Source: Cichorium intybus (taxonomy: Eukaryota > Streptophyta > Magnoliopsida > Asterales > Asteraceae). From it: 64,000 bases of DNA. The translations under genes and the position numbers were made by a program. Numbering within the stretch: the first letter of the stretch is position 1; every line of letters starts with the position of its first letter. Positions 1 through 11,530 of this stretch are shown piece by piece. The stretch lies in contig CM042016.1 of NCBI GenBank assembly GCA_023525715.1, positions 63,605,382 through 63,669,381 of the forward strand, written 5' to 3'. The notes under the pieces were generated by a model. The model was not told the DNA's origin. It saw nothing but the letters and a program-made list of their open reading frames with translations, and did no database searches.

Positions 1-3000
1 ATTAGTCGATAATTGGTGTTTGAGTAGATGGATTTGCTGGGACCAGTTGGATCAGCTTGATATTGATCATGTTCCGACTCGTTGCTGAATTTTTCAGCAT
101 GCTCATTGGCTTGATCGTCAAAGAATTTTGATTCTTTCCTTGATCTCTGGTGGATCAGAAACCTTGATTGGTGAGTATACAAAGATCTCGTCATCTGAAT
201 GATTGGATTTCTGACGAGGAGATTTCGGAGAGGAGGGGATTGGGGTTGGAGATTTCGGAGTTGGGGATTTCCGAGTTGGGGATTGGATATTTTCTGATTC
301 CTTGTTCTTATTTTTGTCTTCATTGGTTCCGGTATCAGTAACAGCGTCATTTGTTTCTTTTTGTTGAATGTTTCCTTAGTCTTTTGTTCCACTTGGACCA
401 GTAGTAGAATCTATTAACATGGCAGTCGGTTGGTCAGATTCTGCTTTGTCATTCGCCTTTCCCCCTCCTGGGCTCCTGTAGGAACGGAAGGGGTCACAGG
501 TAGGCGAGCCAAAATGGAGTCAATCTTGGCGGAGACTTTGGTGACTTCGTTCTTAATACAATCTGGAAGAAGTGTATCGTACATGGTTTGGAGGGCCTCC
601 ATTACTTCCATATTTAATTTGGTGCAGAGCTCGATTTGTTCGATGGGACCGGACATAGTACCGGTGATGTTCTGCATGGTTTGAGTAACCATCTGAAGAA
701 GAACAATGTTGGTTCTTCGAAGAGAGAAGTTTTTAGCCAGAACGCCATTTAGGTACTTGGCAAAATGATCCATGGCTTCTTTAAGTTTGAGTTCCACATT
801 TGTCAGGAGCTTAAGGACTTGTTGTTGGCATTTTTCCACGTCGGCCAGCATCTTCTGATCGATCTTCATCATGTTTGCTGCATCGGTCTCTCGTTGAGCA
901 TCTAGGTTTGCGAGGCCATCATTGATGATCCTTGCAGCATTTGTGTCGTAAGTGAGAAGAATTTCAGTGTCTTTCTTTTCTAAAGCAGCAATTCGTTCCT
1001 TGAGTTCAGCGATTTCTTTGATCAAGGGCTCCTGAGTTTGCGAGGACTTGAAGTCAGTCAGGAGTGATGTCAGAGCATCAACTTTCTGATGAAGAGAATC
1101 ATCCTTAAGTAAGGAGTTGACTGATTGAGGTTGGGGCTCTTTGGCAGCTTTGTCTGAGGAGGAATTGGTGTCGCTTATATCGATCCGATGCATTTGCAAC
1201 GAGGATGGCTTATCGACCTCTTCATCAGCACCAAAGTTGGGGGTGCTGATTGGAACAGATTGAGTCTCAGAGATAAGGACGCGAGAGTCGGACTCAATAG
1301 CTTGTGCCAAGGTTTGCTTACGTAGTTGCTCTTTCTGAATTTCTTGAGCACATAATTTGTCCCAGGTGAGAGGGACTATTGCGGATGCAATTTTGGACCA
1401 GTCAGTTTCAGTGGTGTCAAAGAGGTAGAATGAGGAGTCTACCAGTGGTTCAAGTGATGAGTGAAGGAGAGAATCAAGTTGTTGAATTAGAGCAAGGATG
1501 CGAATTCTTTCTGACTTGACATATTCGGAGTCTTTGTTAGACGGGGGACCAAAGACGAAGAGAGTTTGAAGTTCCTTTTGTTTATATTGGAATTGATCTC
1601 GAAGACGTTCAACCAATACTTGTTGGTCTCGTACTGCTTGTTGGAATTTCCATTTAGAAAATTCAGATGCATCAGGTGGAGGTTGAGTGAGGTTTGGAAG
1701 GAGATCAATGTGTGGGGTCTGTGTGGGGGTTGGTGAAGTCTTTTTAGGTGGGGAAGGTGGGGGTTGAGTTTGGTTTACTTCCATGAATGTGTCATCCGGA
1801 GTATCTTCCGAGTCTGGAGAGTTCTGTCTTTCCTCCAAATGTTCTGACTCGGAATCTTTTGAAGATGGTTCGGAAGTCTAACAACAAAGAATGTAAGTTA
1901 GATTTTGAACATGGATACCGAATGGAATTCATACCTGATATAGTCACAAATGCTTTAAGTGCACAGAATGATGCATAGATGAGGTGCTTAAATCATGAAG
2001 TGAGATTTAAATGATCAAGTTGTGATACTATTTGTTGGTTTTATCATATGAGTATAGAAAGGAGTTAAGAGAGATGTATGTCAGAAAATAGGCATAATTA
2101 TGAAACTGCTGAATGATGATAGAAGACTATGAATTGGGGGAGATGATATATCGATAAAATGTAGAGGGGGATAAGGGGGTATCAGAATTAGAAAGGTTCG
2201 GAGAAGTGAAAAGAAGAAGGGAGGAGTCAGAAACAAGAGTGTTCTGAGAAGGGAAAGGAAGAATACTGTATGTCAGAAGTTAGAGACTTCTGAGGAGAAG
2301 GGAAGTTTAGAAAGGGGGTAAAAAAAAGAAAAGAGGGGGAAAAAAAAAGAAAGGGGTCGGCAGTAGCAGAAGTGATATATGTCTGATTCAGAGATAGAGA
2401 AAGAGATACCGTTTTGATTTTTTGTTGCTTCTTTTTCGGTGGTTGCTTGGATGGAGAAGATTCAGAAGCTTTCTTCTTGAGTTTCTTAGGGCCTCACATC
2501 GTTTAAGAGAGTGAGGAGGATAAGCATCGACTCCTTCTGTGGAAGTAATGTGAGAGATGACGGCAGGGTGTGCTGGATCCGCCAAATTCAGGAGTGCGTT
2601 GGGCAGTCTTCGTATTTCTCCGAATATGGGGTCCGTTTTGGCAGTGTATGGTTTAGCCTTAATCATGACGAGTTTGTCGTCTGCTGATCTTGGATCAGGA
2701 AAGGCAAGGTCAAGATTCTGATATATGTGCTCGATGCATATAGCCCAAAAAACGTGCAGAGTGAATTTGACCTGTGGGTTTTAATGAGGAAGGTACATAA
2801 TTGATGAAGTCATCAAATAGAATTCCGGCGTAATCGACTTTTCGACCGGAGTAGAGGCTCCAAAGAAGTGGCATAAGACGTTTGTTTAATTGGTCTGTAC
2901 CACCCATTTTGCTGGTTAAGCACTTAATGATGTAGTGTATGAGACATTGCCATAAAGGGGAAATGTGTCCTTTAGACATATGAAAGAGTTTTGGCAAGTC

Positions 3001-3369
3001 ATACATATAACCCATGTTGTAGATCATAGACTTAAGATCACTATCGGTTGGTTGGTCAAAGGTGGAGGTATGGTAAGGGAGGTTTAGGGCTTTTACGAAG
3101 GTTTTCTTGTCGATGACGACACGGTGATCGTTGTGAAGGCAGACGGCATAACCGCTGGCACATTTTGTGGCGGTGGAGACTACTTCCTGTAAAAGGGAGA
3201 GTGGAATGGAGGGAGGGGGATGAAAGAAGGCTTTTGCCAGTGTGTACCTCGAAAGTACATGAATTAGGACTTGCAGGTGTGGTTTGTAGGCTTTAAGATC
3301 GTCTGAAAGTTGAAGATTGGATACGGCGATATTGACAGTGTCGGTATCGCTTCTGGAATGTGAAGCCAT
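1..3369 (-). pseudogene. Sirevirus env-like ORF, frameshifted, continuing out of the window
   Basis: This lies downstream of RNase H on the same strand, where Sireviruses carry their env-like gene. The likely start is the ATG at 3369 (MASHSRSDTDT...), preferred to an upstream in-frame Met because the intervening residues do not look protein-like. The N-terminal third (to ~2710) is a compact domain. A run of six A (plus strand 2747-2752) causes a frameshift, after which the frame continues with PHPSL/SEGVDAYPP-like text to a Lys-rich stretch, with another shift near 2487. From ~1877 to 414 a proline-rich segment is followed by a predicted coiled coil (LxKxLLTNVELKLKEAM region). After further frameshifts near 415 and 130, a Ser-Pro-rich KSPTP tail and an acidic tail run to the window edge. 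No convincing signal peptide or transmembrane segment was seen. Function of this ORF class is not established. Confidence 0.65.
1878..2410 (-). other. candidate intron inside the env-like ORF
   Basis: On the minus strand the Lys-rich env-like frame reaches a GTATCT donor-like site ending at 2410, and the next open frame begins immediately after a pyrimidine-rich TTTGTTGTTAG acceptor at 1878-1879. The interval is 533 nt, rich in pyrimidines on the coding strand, and full of stops. Removing it would keep phase 0. That it is really spliced is inference; an inserted or decayed segment would look similar. Confidence 0.35.
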
Positions 3370-4036
3370 TGAAGAGATTTGAGGATTAACCTGAGGAAGA
3401 ATTTTTGAGATTTTTAGGGTTAAGGAATTGTAGACGGCGGTGAGAGAGGAGAAATGAGAAAGAGGGGGTTTATATGAAGAATGTGAGAGATCAAAAGGAA
3501 GGGAACGGTTATAATATTTCAAAAAAGTGAAATGAACCGCCGGTTTGCGAAAAAGAAGGGACGTGTGAACAGTTGTGTCAGAAAATGGTATGCTTGACAT
3601 TAAATGCAAGGAAATGATGAAAGAGGATGGTCCATTAAAGGACGGACATGTGTGATAGAAAGAATATCCGTTGGAAAAAAAATGGATCGTTTGAATTTTA
3701 ATAATTGGGAAGTAAATGTAATTCGTATTTAATTCTTATTCCATTATTAAATGTTTCGTGGCGAGTTGTTGTGAGTATGGATGAAAGTTCTGATATGTTC
3801 AGAAATGAGGAAGAATTCTGATAGATTAAATCGATGGAATCAGAAAAAAAATGAATGCAGAGTTCTGAGTTGAATCATGTTTCGGAGAAGTTGGTAGTTC
3901 GGATAAAAGTATCAGAAGAGGTATGGACAGAAGGGTTCTGATTATGTTTTGGAGAGCGAGAGTCATAGGATGATTGAGTGTCCGAACATGGAGTTCTGAG
4001 GAGACTTGTTGAAAAGATAACTGCAGAGTTGTCACG
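3370..4036 (-). other. pol-env spacer of the Sirevirus
   Basis: About 670 bp lie between the RNase H stop (4037) and the env-like start. No conserved ORF is visible; a short open frame at 3826-4035 has no recognisable domain. The stretch is AT-rich with repeated TCTGA/TCAGAA words that are frequent throughout this element. Confidence 0.5.
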
Positions 4037-7000
4037 TCAGTGCTGTAAAGAGGGGTAATGGCGCCGTTTGTCTAATTTGTCCAGAAAATTGTTGAATTTG
4101 GTGGAATCTAAGGCTTTTGTGAAGACATCAACTACTTGATCATCGGTAGGAAAAAAGTATAATTCGATGTTACCTTTTAAAATTTGATCCTTGATGAAGT
4201 GATATCTTATATCAATGTGCTTCGTCATAGAGTGTTGAATGGGATTATGAGAAATAACAATGGCACTCTTGGAGTCACAATAAATCGGGACTTGAAGGAA
4301 TCGGTAGCCGTAATCTAATAGCTGAGTTTTCATCCAGAGGACTTGTGAGCAACAGGTGGATGCAGCGACATATTCGGCTTCTGCTGATGAAAGAGCAACA
4401 CATTTTTGTTTCTTAGAGGACCAACTGACTAACCTTCCACCAAGGAATTGGCAGCCTCCGGATGTGCTTTTCCGATCTAATTTACATCCAGCATGGTCTG
4501 AATCGGTGAATGCTTGAAGTTTTAAGTTATCTCCGATTGGATACCATAGACCCATGGCTTTAGTTCCTTTTAGGTATTTGAAAATTTGTTTAACTGCTGA
4601 CAAATGGGATGCTTTCGGAGCAGCTTGATATCTCGCACATAAGCAAGTTGAAAACATAACATCGGGTCTACTGGAAGTTAAGTAAAGTAGAGAACCTATC
4701 ATTCCCCGATATAATTTGTGATCTACTGGCTCGCCTTTGGGGCCTGCAGAGAGTTTGTGATTTGTGGAGATTGGAATTTTGGCAGTCGAGCAATTTTCAA
4801 AAGAAAATTTCTTCAGAAGTTCATTTGTGTATTTTTCTTGATGTATGAAAATTCCTCGTGTTGTTTGTTTGATTTGAAGGCCTAAGAAGAAGTTTATTTC
4901 TCGATTCATGCTCATGTGAAATTTGTCTGTCATCACTCTTGGGAATTCATCGACCATTGCTTGATTAGTTGATCCGAAGATAATATCATCCACGTAAACT
5001 TGTACGATCATGATGTGATTTTGATGGGATTGAACAAAGAATGTCGGATCAATGACTCCTCTTCTGTATCCTGATGAAACTAGAAAAGTTGATAGTGTTT
5101 CATACCAAGCTTTGGGTGATTGTTTTAAACCATATACTGCTTTATTCAGGCGATACACATGGTTGGGTCGTGATAGATCTTCAAAGCCAGGAGGCTGTTG
5201 AAGATAGACTGTTTCTTGGAGATCACCTTGAAGAAATGCACTTTTAACATCCATCTGATGTACAATGATGTTTTTATGTGCGGCATAGGCTAGGAAGATC
5301 TGAATGGCTTCTAGTCTTGCTACTGGTGCATACGTTTCGTCATAGTCAAGTCCTTCGATCTGACTGTAACCTTTGGCTACTAATCTGGCTTTGTTTCTGA
5401 CTACAGTGCCTATGTCATCGAGTTTGTTTCAGAAGACCCATCTGGTACCTATGACTCTATGATTGGAGGGTCTTGGAACAAGATCCCAAACTTTATTTCT
5501 CTTAAATTCTGATAGTTCTTCTTGCATGGCTTTGATCCAATCGTCGTCGTCAAAGGCATCAAGGACTGTCTTGGGTTCGATTTTGCTGATATAAGCGGCA
5601 TATAGTGACATTCATCCTGAATTGATTTCTTTGATCTTGTTTGAACTTTGGATGAAGGATTTCCGATGATTTGGTTCGGAGGATGACTCCGAGTCCATTT
5701 GTGTAAGCGTGGAAGAAGAGCTGGGTCAGAGATAGGAGGAGAGATATCATGGATGAAGTTAGTGTCATCAGTAGATGTGTTTTGAATTTGTGATTCTTCA
5801 ACTGATGTATTTTCATAGGTTTCAACTATATGGATTGGTGAATTATTGATTGTGGCGTTAGAGGATTGGGTTATGACATTTTCTGAAGGGGTGTCTGCTG
5901 ATGAAGTGTCTTCTGAAGGTTGATGGTACCCCTTGGATTGAGGAATCCCATCAACATGTGTAGGGAGTCTCGACTCCCCCTCAGAAGTTGCTAAGTGGAA
6001 AGGTTCCTTCTGATTCTGATGACTAGGAGATGGGTACTGAGGCTCCCCTCAATTGTTGAAGAGTTTATCGGAGGGTCTGCTTGATTTTCGGATGCGGAAG
6101 GTTCTGAGAAGGTGGTTGGTCCTGATGCTGAGATAATTTGCTGAATGGCATCAGGAGAATAGACAACTTCGGCTTCTTTTGCTGTTTCTGATGGATCAAA
6201 GAGTAAGTCGTAATCAATTTCAACTGTATGAATAGGTCGATGTCCTACTGGAACATCATTTTCCATTACATATAGAATATCTTGATTCTTCTTTCTCCAT
6301 TGGTATTGATCGTCGAATTCTATGTCAAAACTTTCTTCTATAACTCGTGTTCTTTTGTTTAGGACTCGATAGGCTACTGATTTTGATGAATATCCCATGA
6401 ATATTACTTCATCACTTTTGGGTGCAAATTTTCCCAAGTGATCTTTGTTGTTTTTAATGAAGCATCGGCAGCCAAATATATGAAAGATATTAACATTGGG
6501 TTTTCTTTTGTTTAAAACTTCATAGGGAGTCATATGTAGCCTCTTGTTGATGATGGATCGATTTTGAACAAAGCAAGCAGTTGATATTGCTTCAGCCCAG
6601 AAGGTGAGAGGAAGATTTGCAAAATTTAGCATTGATTGAGCTGCTTCTACTAGAGTTCTGTTTCTTCTTTCGACTACACCGTTTTGTTGTGGTGTGTATG
6701 GTGCTGAGAAATTATGCTCTATTCCTTTGGATGTCAAAAATTCTTCGATTTGCTTGTTATTGAACTCAGTTCCATTGTCACTTAGTATTCTTCTTACAGG
6801 AAGTTGAATCTTAAGTTCGATTGAGGTGATAAAGTTTTTGAGTTCTGAGTAGGTGTCTGATTTTAATCTTAAGAAGAACACCCAGGTGAATCGGGAGTAG
6901 TCGTCCACGATGACCAGGATATATTTCTTGTGATTTATGCTAGCAATTGTTGATGGACCACAGAGATCCATATGAAGAAGTTCAAGTAGACGAGTAATGC

Positions 7001-7865
7001 TTGAGTCGGAGATTATTTTGTGAGGTTTCTTCTTTTGTTTCCCAAATGCGCATGCTGCACATAAGTTTTCGTTGTCAAACCTCAGAAGTGGCAATCCTCT
7101 GACCATTTCTCCAGTTACCAACTGATTCATGTATCGGAAGTTGAGATGAGCTAGTTTCCGATGCCATAACCAACTGATTTCGGAGTGAGATTTTGTTAGT
7201 AAGCATAGTCTTGGTTTTCCAGGAAACATAGTGATGTCTAGAGGGAACATATTGATTTGTCTTGGTGATCGGATTAAACATCTATCTCTAGTACCAGTCA
7301 TAATATAGCTGAATTCATTGTCAAATTCAACTCGAAGACCAGTACTGACTAGTTGACCTACACTTATTAAATTGTGTTTTAGCCCGAGGACGTAGGCCAC
7401 TTTCTGAATGGTAAAGTTGCTGTTTGTCAGTACACCATAGCCTTTGATGATGCCGTTTGCGTCGTTTCCGAATGTAACATATCCTCCAAAATTGACTTCT
7501 CTATAATCCCTTAGAAACTCCAATCTTCCGGTCATGTGCATTGAGCAGGCACTATCAATTAGCCATTCGTCATCCTGCTCTTCTATGCTAAAAGCTTGAA
7601 AAGTTAAAAGGTTAGCTTGGGCATCCAAACTTGTTTGGTCCCATTTGTTTTAATGGAAGATTTGGTGAGAGTTTCTGATTTAGAGTAAGAATTTGATTCT
7701 GAGGCATGAGATTTTACAATCCATTTTTGAACAAATATTTTTAAAGGTTTTGAGATAGTTGCGCATACGAGATGCCCAGCCATTGTACTCAGTGGGAATG
7801 AGTATGGGGGCTCGATTAGAGCTTCCAACGCTGTTAGCAACGTTCAAAGAGTAGTTCATCTGCAT
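4037..7865 (-). pseudogene. copia gag-pol pseudogene (short gag, protease, integrase, RT, RNase H)
   Basis: The start at 7865 (MQMNYSLNVAN...) is the usual copia gag N-terminus, with SSNRAPILIP and a tryptophan-rich segment. After about 45 residues gag jumps to the pre-protease linker, so the gag core and zinc knuckle are deleted. From 7628 follow the protease (LIDSACSMHMTG, with Ala where the active site usually has Gly), the GAG-pre-integrase motif HRKLAHLNF with CAACAFGK, and the integrase core (MDLCGPS, SDNGTEF, PYTPQQNGVVERRN). A frameshift lies near 6000 and another near 5605. RT begins at ~5611, has a TGA at 5429-5431 just after the RWVF motif, and continues with QMDVKSAFLQG and YVDDIIFGS. 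RNase H shows TDSDHAGC, SSAEAEYVA and HIDIRYHFI. Each break alone would prevent a full polyprotein. Confidence 0.9.
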
Positions 7866-8014
7866 TGTGAGAAAAGAGAGTTTCAAAATGTTTTTATGAG
7901 AATTGTGAGTGAGCTACAATAGCATGCAAAGATCCACAGAGGATTCTAAGGTTGTTGCTTCAGCCAGGGTTTTGAGCAAACTGGACACTTAGAACCTTAT
8001 AGACAGCTATTCAG

Positions 8015-8026
8015 GCTCTGATACCA
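8015..8026 (-). other. primer-binding site (initiator Met-tRNA type)
   Basis: The minus strand reads TGGTATCAGAGC, the standard plant copia/gypsy complement to the 3' end of initiator methionine tRNA. It starts two bases inside the LTR end at 8029, which fixes the LTR boundary and element orientation. Confidence 0.92.
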
Positions 8027-8028
8027 AT

Positions 8029-9040
8029 TGTTGTCGCCAAATGTCCTAAGCAAGTGCAGAATAAAAGATTGCGGAAATTAAGAGTCCGAAATTATGAGTT
8101 TCGGAGATGGACAAGTCCGAAGACTTGAGATGGATGCGGAATTATAAATAGAAGTTAATACTTAGAACAGATCTTAATAGCTCAACAATAAATAGACATT
8201 TAAGTAACTTGGAAATATAAAGACTTAAAGTAAGAATACTAGAAATGAGAAAGAGATAAGAAATGCAGATGATAACATGAGAGTTGATGGAATGAGAGAA
8301 TGTATTGATAAGAGAAAGTGTTACATAAAGTCTCTCAAAACCATGAGGACTGAAGACGAACTTGGTCTCCCTTTTATAGACTAAGGGAGGACCTCCTGAT
8401 AATAACCTATGGACTAAAGAGGAGACAACACGTCTCTCTTTAGTCAGATAAGAAAGGAAAATCTATTATTATAATACAATGTCAGACTAGGGTGGCTTGT
8501 CTATAATTTAATAATGCTCTAAAGTACAATAGACATGCTTCTAGATGACCACACCTGATCTAGTCTAATCATATCCTATAAGTTGACGTGCTTATCCTTT
8601 GCCTTATCTCTTAGATATTCTTCGTTCTTCAGTCTTCTTTGTTGAATGCTTAAGTGTGATATTTCCAATGATGTATTTATATTGATAGTCCAAAATCTTG
8701 AGTGGATTTCGGAGTCCTGGCTGATGTTATCAGAGTGTATCTGGATATAGTTATGTATGTTCTGACTTTCTGACTTGGTTCTGAGTGTGATCTTCTGAGT
8801 TCAATCTTCTGAGTGAATTACGTTCTGATATTGAGTTTCTTTGAAGGACGGAGTCCGAAATTCAATACTGAATTTCGGATAGACAAGTAATTAGAGTACA
8901 GATCATCAGAAGCAACATATATGATAAGATAAAAAGCGTTCAAGTGAAAATGAGTTCATTCCATCAATTATAGAAAGTTTGATAATACAATCCCAAAACT
9001 TATCAAACTACGAGTTGCTCAACGATAATTAGCACTAACA
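8029..9040 (-). repeat. 5' LTR of the Sirevirus
   Basis: On the minus strand it begins TGTTAGTGCTAATTATC at 9040 and ends GGCGACAACA at 8029, giving TG...CA ends and 1,012 bp, which fits Sirevirus LTRs. It ends two bases before the primer-binding site. The next five bases outside (9041-9045) are GTTAC; the partner target duplication would be beyond the window. Confidence 0.85.
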
Positions 9041-9220
9041 GTTACAATTATTGATGATTAAAATTGTCAAAAATATCATTAATTAGTTAGACATTTTGAG
9101 TTTTGATGACTTACATATTTAAACACCTAGATGTGTCAATTTTTATGCGTATTTATTACTTTTGTAGAGATATAGGTAATATTTAAATTTTAAAAAATAA
9201 ATTTTATTACAATTAATACT

Positions 9221-9308
9221 CCCCGCCTAGGCGGCCGATTAGTCCTCGCCTAGACCGACTAGTCCTAGGCCCCGGTCGACCGCCCGCCTACCGCCTAGCG
9301 ACTTCTAC
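9221..9308. repeat. GC-rich CCTAGG/CGACTAG block
   Basis: A ~90-bp GC-rich island in AT-rich DNA made of overlapping short palindromes (GCCTAGGC, CTAGTCCTAG, GGTCGACC). It has no ORF. It looks like an internal or terminal part of an old repeat family, but no boundary could be fixed. Confidence 0.4.
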
Positions 9309-9394
9309 AACCTTGGTTTTTATAAATGTTTACACCATTTTAGGTGTATGAAAGATGGGGTTTTACAACTTCACTGAGCATGTTGTATATTCTG

Positions 9395-9740
9395 AGTATT
9401 AGTTTTGAGCAACTTTTAAGCTTTCATTTGGATGAATATTGAAGTTGTTGAAATCATTTATGTTGATGTCAGTTTCTTGTTTTTGGAATTTTTAGTTCCT
9501 TTAAACAAGGATTCTAAGGTGGTCTAGATGTCCCTTGCAGTGTGACAGAGTTTGGTATGTTCAAAAACATAAGGAGGAATGCTATACATCAGGAGGAATT
9601 GCCAACACAATAATCCATCTGGTTTGGTTATCCTTGTGAGTGTCCTCAAACTGTATCATAAAGACATGAAAGACCCACAATGATAAGTGTTGGAAATGGC
9701 ACCGACAATGGTGTTGACCTCTTTGAGATTAAAGAGATAC
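9395..9740 (-). pseudogene. copia gag (UBN2-like) relic
   Basis: On the minus strand short stretches resemble the copia gag core: a CHTARDI..TTLESLFKGTKNSK run (aligning with the family pattern CHTAKEMWDTLQxLxEGT) followed in another frame by NDFNNFNIHPNESLK, where the family has a short loop ending in ESL. Stops and frameshifts are frequent. It is probably a fragment of a much older copia insertion, separate from the element ending at 9040. Confidence 0.45.
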
Positions 9741-9798
9741 TAGCGATCGAACCACGAGAAAACAAAATATAATAGATTTTGACCATAAAAAAATAAAG

Positions 9799-11159
9799 AC
9801 AAAACTGCAAAATTGGTCCCTATGGTTTGCAAAAAATAGTGGATAGGGTCTAAAAAGTTTCCAATTTGCATAGGAGGTCCAAAATCGTAAACTTCCTGTG
9901 GATTTGGTCCTGGCAGCATTGAAAAGACTAAACTACCCTTTTAATTTCCTTATTCATTTTTAACATCCATATTCTTACTTTTTTAATCCAAAATAAAAAA
10001 CCGCACCCCTCCCACTACATATATCATTGTCTCTCTATCTCTCTCATCACAAACACCACCAACAACCCTTTTGAAAGTTTCATCAGTGAACTTTTAATGG
10101 GAAACATTCATTTTTAATTATAACAACAAAAGGTAAGGCTTAGATCTATAAATAATCAAAGCAAATATGATAAACCCGCCATGGCTGCAAAAGTCGCAGT
10201 TGCATCAGTGGTAGAATTAGAAGAATTATATCAATTTCCTTCACGATCTAGCCGGAAAATTGCCCCGCCAAGCTACGAAGAATCTAAACTTTTCCATTTA
10301 CTCACACAATAAGAAATTCATCATCATTGCCTCTATTGGAGATGCTCTAACTTGTAAAATACGAAGAAACAGTGAAAAGATGTCGATAGACAGTGTTAAT
10401 CTTGGTATTTGCATCGTATACACAGACATACATACGTGCAAACAAAAAGGACTACCGACTTTGGGGGAAAAGCGAAAATCATCAGCGACGATGGGCGACA
10501 ATCGCATTTCAGGATCCTTCCCTCTACTGCCTCCTTTCTTTGTTGTATCAATTTCAAGGTGTGATAATCATTTGAAAGCACAAATCCAACCAACCCTAAG
10601 ATCATCATTCGAACAATCGGACGAACTGAAAAACACACACGCCTAGCATCTGAACAGGGAAAACGGTTAAAGGCAAAGCCAATAAACAAATAGAAAAACC
10701 CTAGGAACGATTTGATGATCGGAGATAAAGATAAAACTTTGAAAACTAAACGGACTGGAATGAGCCCCTCTATACGGGCTTCTCAATTCTTAGTAAACTC
10801 GCAAGAAATTCCTTTCTCTTTCTAACCCTGCAATGGTAGGTGGAGACGCGGTGGAGGGCAGAACGATGGTGGGAGGTTGAGGGATGACTGCATGTCAAAG
10901 AGAGAAAAAGGGGAGATAAAGGGAGGTAGGTGAAGAGGTGGGGAGTGGTTTCGGGTATTATTTTTATTTTTGTTATTATTATTTTGGAATAAAAAAAGTA
11001 AGAATATAAATATTAAAAAGATAAAAAAATAAATTAAAATTTTAATTTTTTCAGAAACCAAATTCACGAATAATTTTTGATTTTAGACCTCTTATACAAA
11101 TTAAAAACTTTTTAAATCCTATCTATAATTTTTTACCAACCACATTTTAGAGTTTTGTG
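9799..11159. mobile_element. non-autonomous DNA transposon with ~190-bp terminal inverted repeats (MULE-like)
   Basis: The first ~190 bp (from ACAAAACTGCAAAATTGG) and the last ~190 bp (reverse complement ACACAAAACTCTAAAATG...) align as imperfect inverted repeats, including a shared AAGTTT..AATTTG.ATA.GAGGTC core and a TTCTTACTTTTTTA stretch. Long imperfect TIRs and a 1.36-kb size suggest a Mutator-like derivative. AAATAAA occurs at both outer edges (9791-9797 and 11162-11168) as a possible target duplication, but it is low complexity. Open frames inside (for example 10260-10646) show no domain and are probably chance. Confidence 0.6.
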
Positions 11160-11191
11160 TGAAATAAATGACGTGGGAATACAAATTTTAA

Positions 11192-11316
11192 CGTTGGCAA
11201 GCCTCGACCCGGTCTATACCAAATATTATTATCTTTTTATATACATTGTTAAATTTTCTATAGAGGAGTAGTAGATAAACGTTGGGCAAGCCTCGACCCG
11301 GTATAATACCAAATAT
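11192..11316. promoter_or_regulatory. ~36-bp direct repeat in the J-protein gene promoter region
   Basis: CGTTGG(G)CAAGCCTCGACCC followed by GGT.TATACCAAATAT-like sequence occurs at ~11192-11226 and again at ~11280-11316, about 200-330 bp upstream of the first coding exon. The copies are nearly identical. It could be a duplicated promoter module or a small insertion with long flanking repeats; no function is shown. Confidence 0.45.
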
Positions 11317-11530
11317 AAATAATAAACCGATTTGGGCAATACAAAACCTATCACAACAGCGGTATCCAAACCCAGCGAACCGGACTTTTTTTCGCAGATG
11401 TATTTCTTTTGCCACAAGGTTGGAAAGTCCTAGTTTCGAAATTCCACGCCCATTTTTGGTTTCTTCGTTTTCCTTCGGTTTTCCACGAAATTTCTCCAAG
11501 AATTTGAGTTTTCTGCGATGGATTCTACAA

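Larger units (their letters stand above)
1..9040 (-). mobile_element. Sirevirus-type Ty1/copia retrotransposon, 3' end outside window
   Basis: Read on the minus strand the order is 5' LTR (8029-9040), primer-binding site, a shortened gag, protease, integrase, reverse transcriptase, RNase H, a ~670-bp spacer and then a long env-like region that runs off the window edge at position 1. An extra ORF downstream of RNase H is the hallmark of the Sirevirus (SIRE/Maximus) lineage of copia elements. The 3' LTR and polypurine tract are not in the window. The gag is internally deleted and pol and env-like frames are broken, so the copy cannot be autonomous. The LTR edge abuts unrelated AT-rich DNA at 9041; the matching target duplication cannot be tested because the other end is missing. 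Confidence 0.88.

Noticed and set aside
10260..10646. 128-codon open frame within the inverted-repeat element
   Set aside because: No recognisable domain, several overlapping frames on both strands of similar length; probably chance.
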